Positions 16,861-24,788 of a stretch of DNA of 64,000 bases are shown piece after piece. Every line of letters begins with the position of its first letter. Position 1 is the first letter of the stretch. The stretch is from NCBI GenBank assembly GCA_934122115.1, contig CAKOVU010000003.1, positions 62,001 through 126,000 of the forward strand, given 5' to 3'. Both the position numbers and the translations under genes were made by a program. The DNA comes from UMGS1901 sp934122115. Lineage in GTDB: Bacteria; Bacillota; Clostridia; TANB77; CAG-508. The notes under the pieces were generated by a model that worked only from the letters and a program-made list of their open reading frames with translations, made no database searches and was not told where the DNA came from.

Positions 16861-18954
16861 ATGAAAATTAATTGGAATAAGAAAATTGTTATAGGATTAT
16901 TAATAATATTATTGGTTTCTATATTTTTGGAAGGTGTTGTTTTTAATATTAATTCATTTAGACTTTTAGGTGGCGATTATCCATATAAAAAGATAGAAAT
17001 ATCTGATGATATTCTAGAAGGTTTAGAAAACTTAGGTGACAATAGGTATAAAGTAACAAAGAATAATCCAATGATTCGAATAAAAGACGTAAACATTCAA
17101 ACAGGCACTATAAAGCTAGATATATCAAGAGAGCATAAAAACAATCAAATCGGAAAAAGAAAGACAGATATAACTATATATTATTCAGATGCAACTTCGA
17201 AATACCTTAGAAAAACACCAACAAAAACTATTAATGAACAAATTGCTAGAAGCCAATTTGGAATATTGCATCTTTCTGGAAAAACTAATTCAATTGTGAT
17301 ACAAATAAAAGCAGAAAAAGATGAGATTATAAACTTAAAAGATATAGAGTTTAATGTTAGTGTACCTTACAAATTCAATTTTGCAAGATTTTCAATGGTA
17401 TTCTTAATAATAACAGCACTATATTTATTTTTTAATTTAAAAATATTTGATGAAGAATATGATGCAAGAAATAAATATCATTCAACAGTAGTCATCATTG
17501 TTCTATTGACTTATATAATCACAATGGTAAGTACAACTATCTTGGAAAGTGATAACAAGAATATAGTAACGGATCTTGATACAACAAGAACAATAGTGTA
17601 TGAAAAGTATTACACAGATTCATTAATTAATGGCAGTTTAAGCTTACAAGTTGAAAAAGATGCTAGGCTTGACGAAATGGATAATGTATATGATGAAACT
17701 GCTAGAAGCATGGAAAATATAAATTATTTATATGATTATGCTTACTATGATGGGAATTATTATGTGTATTTTTCAATATTACCACAATTGCTAGTTAATA
17801 TACCATTTAGACTTATAACTGGGCAGTACATAAATGTAGCATATGAAGTTTTGTTATTTGCATTACTAGGCACAGTATTCACGTTGCTAGCAATTGAAAA
17901 GCTTATAAAGAAATTCTTTAAAAATGTTAATTTAAGAATAATGACACTTTCAATGATAACAGCTTTGTTTTCAAGTGTTCTATTATATTTAACAGGAAGA
18001 ACTTTGGTTTATGAAGTTGTTGCTTCATGTGGATATTGGCTAATAATGCAAGCAGTATATTTCTTAGCTTGTGCATTTGATAAAGAAAAAATAAACTATA
18101 AATGTTTAACCATAGGATGCATATCTGCTGCTTTAGCGGTAAATGCAAGACCAAATTTATTAATAGTTTCATTGCTATTCTTGCCGATATTTATAGAAAA
18201 GTTTGTAGAATTTATAAAGAAATTAAAGAATGATAATTCAAAAACAACTAAAAAAGAATTTGTTAAATATATATTGGCAATAGTTCTACCTTATGGAATT
18301 ATAGGAATTAGTATGATGATACTAAATTACGTTAGATTTGGTAGTATAACAGAATTTGGTGCTGCATATCAATTAACGTCAAACGATATGATAAATTTAG
18401 GTTATAGATATTCTACTATTCCAATAGGAATATGGCATTACCTATTTAATCCACCTGTAATAAATCTTACTTTTCCGTTTATTCATATGCAACCAGTAAC
18501 TCCACTTTATTTAGGCTTTTATGGATGCGGATATGTAGGGGTAGGAACATTTTGGGCAACACCAATAACGTTATTGCTAATATTTATTCCGATCTTAAGA
18601 AAGCATATAAAGAATACAAATGTAAAATTATGGAGATTAATAAGAAATTCATTAATTGTAGCATTAATAATGATAATTGTGATAACCTTATTAGCGGCAA
18701 GCTATGAAAGATATTCTTTAGATTATACTTGGATGGTAGTATGGCCTGCAATTGCTATGATGCTACTAATATATGATTTAATTAAAGAAAATGAATTAGT
18801 TAGAAAAATGTTTGAAATAGTATGCACGATAGCTACAATTATATGTATTTGTGTAGCAATGGCTATGGCCATAAAATCTGAATCAAGCTATGCTGAATAT
18901 TTTTCGTCAGAGCAATATGATAATATATCTCAAAGTATGATGTTTTGGGAATAA
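16861..18954 (+). CDS. Large membrane protein with outward N-terminal domain, function unknown
   Basis: This 697-residue protein has one N-terminal helix (IVIGLLIILLVSIFLEGVVF), an extracytoplasmic domain at about 30-170 rich in beta-like stretches, then about ten further helices. Between helices 3 and 4 is DLDTTRTIVYEKYYTDSL, and then YYDGNYYVYFSILPQLL, a phrase common in clostridial membrane proteins of unknown role. The topology resembles GT-C glycosyltransferases, but I cannot point to a secure catalytic motif. It starts 23 bases after ruvB with AAAAGGGGAAAAG. Being downstream of the TagO-type and GtrB-type genes, it may transfer a lipid-linked sugar outside the membrane; this is inference from context. 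Confidence 0.6.
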   Translation: MKINWNKKIVIGLLIILLVSIFLEGVVFNINSFRLLGGDYPYKKIEISDDILEGLENLGDNRYKVTKNNPMIRIKDVNIQTGTIKLDISREHKNNQIGKRKTDITIYYSDATSKYLRKTPTKTINEQIARSQFGILHLSGKTNSIVIQIKAEKDEIINLKDIEFNVSVPYKFNFARFSMVFLIITALYLFFNLKIFDEEYDARNKYHSTVVIIVLLTYIITMVSTTILESDNKNIVTDLDTTRTIVYEKYYTDSLINGSLSLQVEKDARLDEMDNVYDETARSMENINYLYDYAYYDGNYYVYFSILPQLLVNIPFRLITGQYINVAYEVLLFALLGTVFTLLAIEKLIKKFFKNVNLRIMTLSMITALFSSVLLYLTGRTLVYEVVASCGYWLIMQAVYFLACAFDKEKINYKCLTIGCISAALAVNARPNLLIVSLLFLPIFIEKFVEFIKKLKNDNSKTTKKEFVKYILAIVLPYGIIGISMMILNYVRFGSITEFGAAYQLTSNDMINLGYRYSTIPIGIWHYLFNPPVINLTFPFIHMQPVTPLYLGFYGCGYVGVGTFWATPITLLLIFIPILRKHIKNTNVKLWRLIRNSLIVALIMIIVITLLAASYERYSLDYTWMVVWPAIAMMLLIYDLIKENELVRKMFEIVCTIATIICICVAMAMAIKSESSYAEYFSSEQYDNISQSMMFWE

Positions 18955-18969
18955 AGGAGAATATACTAA

Positions 18970-20010
18970 ATGAAATTGTTAATGCATACATGTTGCGCAC
19001 CATGCAGTGTATTTTGCATAGAAAGTTTAAGAGCAGAAGGGATTGAACCAACAGTATATTGGTTCAATCCAAATATACATCCATATTCAGAATATAAGAA
19101 ACGTAGGGATTGTTTAAAAGATTATACAAAATTAATAAGTGTACAAGCCATATTTGATGATGAATATGGCTTAGATGCTTTCTGCCAAGAGGCTGTAAAA
19201 GATTTGAATACAAGATGTGTGAACTATTGTTATCCTGTAAGGTTAAGGAAAACATTTGAATATGCAAAAGAACATGGTTATGATGCAGTAACAACCACTT
19301 TATTATATAGCATATATCAGAAGCATGATTTTATAAAGAAACTTATGGCGGATTTAAGCAAAGAATATGGAATAAAGTTTTTATATAGAGATTTTAGAGT
19401 TGGATTCTGGAAGGGACATGAGGAAGCAAAGAATTTACAATTATATTTACAGCATTATTGTGGTTGCATTTTCAGCGAAGAAGAATCTGAGTTAAAACGC
19501 ATAAATTCTATAACAAAGATGCCTGATGGTTTTGAATTTTTGCCAATAAAACGTTCAATTGTAATAAAAAAGGAAAAAAATAATAAAGAAAAATATTTAG
19601 AATTATTGTTAGAGGCTGATCCAAATGAAGACGCAATAAAAAAATATTTAGAAAAAGGAGACTTGTTTGTATTAGAATATGAAGAAATTCCAGCTTGTGT
19701 TGCGGTTGTGGTGCATATAAATAATGAAACAGTGGAACTAAAAAATCTAGCCACAAAAGAGGAATATAGAGGAAAAGGTTTTGCCAAGAAGATGATAAAG
19801 TATTTATCAGATAATTATAAGCAAAAATATAAAAAAATGATAGTTGGAACTACAGAAAACAATATTCCATTCTATGTAAAACAAGGTTTTGATAGATATG
19901 AAAAAACAATGAAAAATTTCTTTACAGATAATTATGATGAAGAAATATGGGATGGAAATCTACATTGTATAGATATGTATTATTATTCGAAAGAATTAAA
20001 GATTAAGTAA
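18970..20010 (+). CDS. queH: Epoxyqueuosine reductase QueH fused to a GNAT acetyltransferase domain
   Basis: Residues 1 to about 190 are QueH (DUF208), which reduces epoxyqueuosine to queuosine in tRNA: CCAPC at 8-12 holds the adjacent cysteines, WFNPNIHPYSEYKKR follows, and further conserved cysteines lie at 83, 87, 164 and 166 (YCGC). Residues about 205-340 form a GNAT N-acetyltransferase with the acetyl-CoA loop EEYRGKGFAKKM and GTTENNIPFYVKQGF. Standalone QueH proteins are about 180-220 residues, so this is a genuine fusion in one uninterrupted frame. AAAGGAGAA sits upstream of the ATG. No other queuosine gene is in the window. The acetylation substrate is unknown. Confidence 0.88.
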   Translation: MKLLMHTCCAPCSVFCIESLRAEGIEPTVYWFNPNIHPYSEYKKRRDCLKDYTKLISVQAIFDDEYGLDAFCQEAVKDLNTRCVNYCYPVRLRKTFEYAKEHGYDAVTTTLLYSIYQKHDFIKKLMADLSKEYGIKFLYRDFRVGFWKGHEEAKNLQLYLQHYCGCIFSEEESELKRINSITKMPDGFEFLPIKRSIVIKKEKNNKEKYLELLLEADPNEDAIKKYLEKGDLFVLEYEEIPACVAVVVHINNETVELKNLATKEEYRGKGFAKKMIKYLSDNYKQKYKKMIVGTTENNIPFYVKQGFDRYEKTMKNFFTDNYDEEIWDGNLHCIDMYYYSKELKIK

Positions 20011-20065
20011 ACAATATAAATGTTTAAAATATAAGCTTTTGGACAACATATTATGGGTGATTAAT

Positions 20066-21064
20066 ATGTTTAAGCCAAAGGCTTTATATTGTGAAAATAA
20101 TATTGAAAATTATGTGCTTGGAAGAGAGTTATTAGAAAAATATGCTGATGTTCCAAGAGTGGTAATTGACAATCATAATAATATTGAAGAAATGAGAAAA
20201 AAGCAAAATAAGGATTTTACAGATATGAAGCAAAATCTGATAATAGGAATTAGAAAAACACATAAATTTGTCCCAAATCATAAGACATCAGATTTTCTAG
20301 TTCCATATACATCTTCTGGTTGCACAGCAATGTGTATGTATTGCTATCTTGTATGCAATTATAATAAGTGCGCGTATTTGAGACTGTTTGTAAATAGAGA
20401 AGAAATGTTAGATAAAATTATAAGAACTGCGCAAAATTCAGAGAAAGATTTAACTTTTGAAATTGGAAGTAATAGTGATTTAATTTTAGAAAATACGATT
20501 ACAAATAATTTAGTCTGGACGATTGAAAATTTTGCAAATACTTCAAAGGGACATTTAACTCTTCCTACTAAGTTTGATATGGTAGATGATATTTTGCCTT
20601 TAAAACATAATGGAAAAGTTACTATTAGAATGAGTGTAAATCCAGAAGAAATTATTAATAAAGTTGAATTCGGTACATCGAGGCTAAAAAATAGAGTTCA
20701 AGCTATAAATAAATTAGCAGATGCTGGCTATCCTATCGGAATATTGATAGCACCTGTAATATTGGTAGAAAATTGGAAAGAGCTATATTCAAATTTAATA
20801 AAATATTTGTATGAAAATTTAAATGAAAAAGCTAAGAAGCAGGCATTCTTCGAAATTATTTTTATGACGTACAGCTTTGTTCATAGGGCAATAAATACAG
20901 AAGCATTTCCAAATGCCATAGATTTATATAGCCCAGAATTAATGAGAGGACGTGGCAAAGGAAAATATATGTATAAAGACTATATACGTGAAGAAGGAGA
21001 AGAATTTTTACGAGAAGAAATGAGTAAATATTTTCCGAATAATCAAATAGAATATATAGTATAA
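20066..21064 (+). CDS. splB: Spore photoproduct lyase family radical SAM protein
   Basis: SplB repairs the thymine dimer formed in UV-irradiated spores. From the ATG at 20066 (GGGTGA at 20055-20060; the earlier TTG at 20039 lacks a site) the protein has 332 residues. The radical SAM cysteines are at 86, 90 and 93 in the family spacing CX3CX2C, with Tyr92 and Tyr94 flanking the last one like the radical-transfer tyrosines of Bacillus SP lyase. The segments KFDMVDDIL, NGKVTIRMSVNPE and AGYPIGILIAPVIL match the family throughout. At the position where I recall the Bacillus hydrogen-donor cysteine (FEASCTSD) this protein reads FEIGSNSD, with Ser135 instead. It stands alone, without splA. Confidence 0.85.
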   Translation: MFKPKALYCENNIENYVLGRELLEKYADVPRVVIDNHNNIEEMRKKQNKDFTDMKQNLIIGIRKTHKFVPNHKTSDFLVPYTSSGCTAMCMYCYLVCNYNKCAYLRLFVNREEMLDKIIRTAQNSEKDLTFEIGSNSDLILENTITNNLVWTIENFANTSKGHLTLPTKFDMVDDILPLKHNGKVTIRMSVNPEEIINKVEFGTSRLKNRVQAINKLADAGYPIGILIAPVILVENWKELYSNLIKYLYENLNEKAKKQAFFEIIFMTYSFVHRAINTEAFPNAIDLYSPELMRGRGKGKYMYKDYIREEGEEFLREEMSKYFPNNQIEYIV

Positions 21065-21081
21065 AAATATCTAGAATCATA

Positions 21082-21110
21082 TTGACAAAAGTAATACGCT
21101 GTAATACAAT
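21082..21110 (+). promoter_or_regulatory. Promoter of relB-relE with GTAATAC direct repeats
   Basis: A consensus TTGACA (21082-21087) and TACAAT (21105-21110) are separated by 17 bases. Inside, GTAATAC occurs at 21091-21097 and again at 21101-21107, ten bases apart (one helical turn), overlapping the -10. This is a good candidate operator for antitoxin autoregulation. Confidence 0.75.
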
Positions 21111-21133
21111 AAAAAAGAAGGGAGTTGATATTT

Positions 21134-21352
21134 ATGACTATTTCAGTAAGATTAAATGAAAAAGATACAGAATTGATAAAAGCTTATGCGAAAATAAATA
21201 ATATATCATTATCGGATTTAATAAGAACTGCAGTATTAGAAAAAATAGAAGATGAGTATGATTTAGAATGCTATAATAAAGCAATAAGAGAATTTAAAGA
21301 AAATCCTAAAACTTATACTTTAGAAGAAATAAAGGAGGATTTAGGACTATAA
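21134..21352 (+). CDS. RelB/DUF6290-like antitoxin
   Basis: The 72-residue protein begins TISVRLNEKDTELIKAYAK followed by ISLSDLIRTAVLEKIED, a ribbon-helix-helix DNA-binding fold in the usual antitoxin arrangement. The C-terminal part (AIREFKENPKTYTLEEIKEDLGL) would wrap the toxin. ATG 21134 is chosen because AAGGGAG (21118-21124) is correctly spaced for it, while the in-frame TTG at 21125 is directly against that site. The stop overlaps the toxin start by one base (TAATG), the usual translational coupling. It should bind its own promoter at the GTAATAC repeats and neutralise RelE. Confidence 0.85.
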   Translation: MTISVRLNEKDTELIKAYAKINNISLSDLIRTAVLEKIEDEYDLECYNKAIREFKENPKTYTLEEIKEDLGL

Positions 21353-21618
21353 TGAATTATAAAATTTTATTTACAGAAAAAGCAAAGAAGCAGCTGAAAA
21401 AGCTTGATAAGCATACAGCTGCTCTTATAATTGGGTGGTTAGAAAAAAATATTGAAGGATGTGAAAATCCAAGGATACATGGAAAAGGGCTTGTGGAGAA
21501 TAAATCAGGACAATGGAGATATAGAATCGGAGATTATAGAGTAATATGTGAAATAGAAGACCAGAAAATTACGGTACTTGTTTTAGAAATTGGGCATAGA
21601 CGAGAAATATATGATTAA
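21352..21618 (+). CDS. RelE/ParE family toxin
   Basis: The 88-residue protein is a standard RelE-fold toxin: ILFTEKAKKQLKKLDKHTA at the start and the C-terminal strands WRYRIGDYRVICEIEDQK followed by VLEIGHRREIYD. The Arg-rich GQWRYRIGDYRV segment and the terminal HRREIY are the residues expected to contact ribosome and mRNA in RelE/YafQ-like mRNA interferases. It is translationally coupled to the antitoxin by a one-base overlap, and nothing in it is truncated, so the module looks active. ParE-type gyrase inhibition is the less likely alternative, because the Lys/Arg/Tyr set fits RelE better. Confidence 0.9.
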   Translation: MNYKILFTEKAKKQLKKLDKHTAALIIGWLEKNIEGCENPRIHGKGLVENKSGQWRYRIGDYRVICEIEDQKITVLVLEIGHRREIYD

Positions 21619-21640
21619 ATATTTTGAATCATAATAAATA

Positions 21641-21669
21641 TTGAAATTAATTATCAATTAAGATATAAT
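21641..21669 (+). promoter_or_regulatory. Promoter in front of the Nudix remnant
   Basis: TTGAAA at 21641-21646 and TATAAT at 21664-21669 have a 17-base spacer. The promoter is still consensus-like although the gene behind it is broken. Confidence 0.6.
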
Positions 21670-21731
21670 TGTGACATAAAATATGGAGTATTAAATTAAA
21701 GATTTTGAAAGGCAGTGCATAGGTAAAAAAT

Positions 21732-22210
21732 ATGGAAGAATGGTTAAAATGGGCTATTGAAATTCAAAGTTTGGCTCAGGCTGGACTAGCATATACAAGC
21801 AATATTTATGACACAGAAAGATATGAAAGATTAAGAGAAATATCGGCTGAAATGATAGCTGCAAAAAGTGATATTAATTTTGAAAAAGTAAAGAATTATC
21901 TGTAAAATCAAATACTATAAAGGAAGTAAAAGAGGAGACTGGTTTAGAAGTAATAGCAAAAACAGTTATTGCTATTCAAGATAGAAATAAACATAATAAT
22001 CCAATATATGCATATGGTGTATGTAAAATTTTTGTACTATGTGACATTATTAGCGGAAGGTTTGAGAAAAATATAGAAACAACAGAAACAAGGTATTTTT
22101 CATTAGAAGAAATACTGGACAATCTGGCGGAAGAGAAAACAAATAAAGAGCAAATTGAGATGTGCTTCAAGGCCTATAAAGATGAAAACTGGAAGGTACA
22201 ATTTGATTAA
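21732..22210 (+). pseudogene. Nudix hydrolase (ADP-ribose pyrophosphatase type) with internal deletion
   Basis: An ATG at 21732 opens a frame coding EEWLKWAIEIQSLAQAGLAYT and ERYERLREISAEMIA, the helical Nudix N-terminal domain, which stops at 21903-21905. From about 21899 another frame codes VKSNTIKEVKEETGLEVIA, the second half of a Nudix box, then KTVIAIQDRNKHNNPIYAYGV and a normal C-terminus to the stop at 22208. The strands before the Nudix box and its first residues (the GGxxxxGE part) are absent, roughly 60 codons judged from family layout. The catalytic Glu pair REVKEE-type survives only in part. The gene must be inactive. No transposon scar is visible at the junction near 21895-21905. 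Confidence 0.8.
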
Positions 22211-22260
22211 AGAGTTCATAAGAAATATTATAATAATAAAAAAAGAAAGGACTGATAAAA

Positions 22261-23148
22261 ATGGAAAAATCAAAAGTTTATTTTACTAAGGAAATAACAC
22301 CAGAAAGTGTTGTAAAAATGTATGAGATTCTTGGAGTAAATTTACCAGGAAAGGTTGCTGTAAAATTACACTCAGGAGAGCAAGGCAATCAAAATTATAT
22401 TAGACCTGAATTCGTAAAGGCGATTGTTGAAAAAGTAAATGGAACAGTTGTGGAATGTAATACTGCTTATGGTGGCGCTAGAAACACAACAGAAAAGCAT
22501 GAAAAATTAATGGAAGAGCATGGATGGACAAAGTATTTTAATGTGGATATAATGGATGCAGATGGAGATGATCTAGAGCTAGATATTCCAAATGGCAAGG
22601 TGATTAAGAAAAACTATGTTGGAAAGCATATGCAAAATTATGATTCAATGTTAGTATTATCTCATTTTAAGGGACATCCAATGGGAGGATATGGAGGAGC
22701 ATTAAAACAATTATCAATAGGATGTGGCTCATCAGCTGGTAAATCTTGGATTCATTCGGCAGGAGTAACAAAAGACCAAGAAAAATTATGGGACAATCTA
22801 CCAGAACAAAATAAATTTTTGGAAGCAATGGCAGACGCTGCATCATCAGTTCATAATATGTTTAAAGGAAGAATAGTATATATAAATGTTATGTGCAATA
22901 TGTCTGTGGATTGCGATTGCTGTGCAGTTGCAGAGGACCCATGTATGGAAGATATAGGAATATTAGCTAGCACAGACCCAATTGCTGTAGATCAAGCTTG
23001 CATAGATTTTGTTTATAATTCAAAAGATCCAGGAAGAGACCATTTGGTAGAAAGAATAGAAAGACAAAATGGAGTTCATACAATAGAAGCAGCAAGTGAA
23101 CTTGGATTTGGTTCAAGGGAGTATGAATTGATAAATGTAGATAGGTAA
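22261..23148 (+). CDS. DUF362 domain-containing protein
   Basis: The 295-residue protein is a DUF362 member. Recognisable parts are VAVKLHSGEQGNQNYIRPEF near residue 35, VVECNTAYGGARNTT, LVLSHFKGHPMGGYGGALKQLSIG, and a C-terminal part with NMSVDCDCCAVAEDPCMEDIGILAS and DPIAVDQACIDF. Several DUF362 proteins carry a ferredoxin-type 4Fe-4S module; here the CDCC plus C pattern at about 217-228 could bind a cluster, but the full two-cluster ferredoxin pattern is not present. AAGAAAGGACTGA precedes the ATG. Function is unproven in the family; a redox or cofactor role is likely. Confidence 0.85.
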   Translation: MEKSKVYFTKEITPESVVKMYEILGVNLPGKVAVKLHSGEQGNQNYIRPEFVKAIVEKVNGTVVECNTAYGGARNTTEKHEKLMEEHGWTKYFNVDIMDADGDDLELDIPNGKVIKKNYVGKHMQNYDSMLVLSHFKGHPMGGYGGALKQLSIGCGSSAGKSWIHSAGVTKDQEKLWDNLPEQNKFLEAMADAASSVHNMFKGRIVYINVMCNMSVDCDCCAVAEDPCMEDIGILASTDPIAVDQACIDFVYNSKDPGRDHLVERIERQNGVHTIEAASELGFGSREYELINVDR

Positions 23149-23274
23149 TTATAAACTAACCCCAATTGTTATTTTAACAGTTTAGGGAGATTTTTAAAAT
23201 TTAAATAATACTCCAAGTGATATAAAATTTCCAGAGTAAAAGGAAAAAATATACTAACGTAAAAGGGGGATAAA

Positions 23275-24387
23275 ATGGAAGAAAAATCAAAGAAAAAGAA
23301 AAAAATACTAATGACGGCTCTTATTGCTGTTATTATAATTTTAGCTATAGTAGGAGGTATTTTAATAAAAACGAAGATGGATAATAATATTGATAATGGA
23401 AAATCAATAGGTAAATTTAATATTGGAAAAAATCAGCAGGTAGAAATAAAGAAAAATGAAGCAAAAACTGTAAACCTTGTGGATTATGAGAACGGACTAA
23501 TAAAGATGAAAATTCCAGAGGGATGGAAGGTTGATACAATAGGTGACTACATTCATTATACTGTAATGGCATATAATCCAGAAGAACCAGAATATCAGTT
23601 TTTCTTTAATATGAAAACAGAAGGATATAATAAATCGCAAGATGCAAAGGCATTTCAACAGAAATATTATCCAAATTCGATGTTCGCCAAAGCATCAGTA
23701 ATAGAAGATAAAACGACAGAGGGATTTTACAAGATTTTTAATGATTTAGGACCATTAAATAATACAGCAGAATTTACATTCCCAACGCTATCAAACTTTA
23801 CAGTTATAGAAAAATTAGGAACTGCGGCAATTGGTGGAGATATATTAAGAGCTAGTTTTAAAGATGCAAATGGAAAAGATGGAGAAGGAATATTCACTGC
23901 TTATGTTTACGATGCTGGACCATACTATGTAAATGAAAATATAGTTTCAGGGAAGAAAATTGATATATACTATTTGAATGTTTATGATACAATGTTTGTT
24001 TCTGCCCCAAAAGATAAATTAGTTGATTGGGAAGATGTTCTAACTCAAATAACGGCTTCATTCGAATTTACAGATACTTTTATAAGCCAATATAACATAC
24101 AACAAGACGCTGTTATGAAAAACTTCCAAAGTGTAAGGGCAGTATGCAACCAAACATCGGATATGATAATGTCTTCATGGGAGTCTAGAAGTGCAGCTTA
24201 TGACAGAATGAGTCAAAAACAGAGCGATGCGACTCTTGGATATGAAAGAGTATACGACACAGATACTGGAGAAATTTACAAAGCATACAATGGTTTTACA
24301 GACGACTACCAAGGAAATAGATATCAATCAATAACAGACGATATGTATGCCAAACCAACTGATGGATATATAGAAAGAGTATATTAA
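23275..24387 (+). CDS. Membrane-anchored extracytoplasmic protein of unknown function
   Basis: The 370-residue protein has a Lys-rich start, one helix (ILMTALIAVIIILAIVGGILI, about residues 12-32) and a large outside domain. At about 78-120 is MKIPEGWKVDTIGDYIHYTV followed by NPEEPEYQFFFNM, a beta-rich motif of the IPxGW type also seen in the small anchored protein encoded at 24789. The C-terminal 110 residues (YNIQQDAVMKNFQSVRAVC onward) are rich in Ser, Tyr and Asp and end with a YDTDTGEIYKAYNGF segment. I do not recognise a named family. The frame starts after GTAAAAGGGGGAT, a good ribosome binding site. Neighbouring decayed genes suggest an accessory region. Confidence 0.7.
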   Translation: MEEKSKKKKKILMTALIAVIIILAIVGGILIKTKMDNNIDNGKSIGKFNIGKNQQVEIKKNEAKTVNLVDYENGLIKMKIPEGWKVDTIGDYIHYTVMAYNPEEPEYQFFFNMKTEGYNKSQDAKAFQQKYYPNSMFAKASVIEDKTTEGFYKIFNDLGPLNNTAEFTFPTLSNFTVIEKLGTAAIGGDILRASFKDANGKDGEGIFTAYVYDAGPYYVNENIVSGKKIDIYYLNVYDTMFVSAPKDKLVDWEDVLTQITASFEFTDTFISQYNIQQDAVMKNFQSVRAVCNQTSDMIMSSWESRSAAYDRMSQKQSDATLGYERVYDTDTGEIYKAYNGFTDDYQGNRYQSITDDMYAKPTDGYIERVY

Positions 24388-24414
24388 AAATAAATTAACA
24401 CATAATATGAATAA

Positions 24415-24645
24415 ATAAACAAAAAATTATATAATGAAATTGAAACATTACCAGAAGAGTTGACGATTCAAGTGGTTAATTTTATTGAATTTTTAAAGTT
24501 ATCATATGTAGATGGGGAGGCTCCTGAAAGTGTAACGATAAAAAGTAAAAAGGATTTAAAAGAAAAATTACAAAAAGGAATGAAGGATATAAAAGAGAAC
24601 AAGGTATATTCTTTAGATGAAGTCTTTTATTTAAGCAAGGATTGA
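24415..24645 (+). pseudogene. DUF2281-like antitoxin gene with degraded start
   Basis: The frame codes KLYNEIETLPEELTIQVVNFIEFLK, the DUF2281 pattern (LPEEL, then FIEFL), then KDLKEKLQKGMKDIKENKVYSLDEVFYL, an antitoxin-like tail. The in-frame stop upstream is at 24412-24414 and the only start position before the conserved part is ATA at 24415; an ATG at 24407 is out of frame and runs into a stop after three codons. No ribosome binding site precedes it, and the internal TTG at 24460 would lose the conserved LPEE. Loss of the start by point mutation or a one-base indel is likely. An ATA-initiated protein remains a small possibility. Confidence 0.55.
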
Positions 24646-24671
24646 AGGACCTGGAAAATATAGCAGGGAGT

Positions 24672-24767
24672 ATGCCTATATTAGATGAAAAATTGACTGG
24701 AGAAAATACGTCAAACGAATGGTGCGAAAAAGTTACAGATGAGGAATATAACAAATTACCAGAATAG
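24672..24767 (+). other. 31-codon ORF between DUF2281 remnant and anchored protein
   Basis: The frame from ATG 24672 codes MPILDEKLTGENTSNEWCEK and ends VTDEEYNKLPE. GGGAG lies directly before the ATG, too close for a normal start. The same frame is open upstream to a stop at 24618, so this may be the tail of a broken gene. I see no known family. Confidence 0.25.
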
Positions 24768-24788
24768 TAGAAAGGTAAGGTAGTATAT

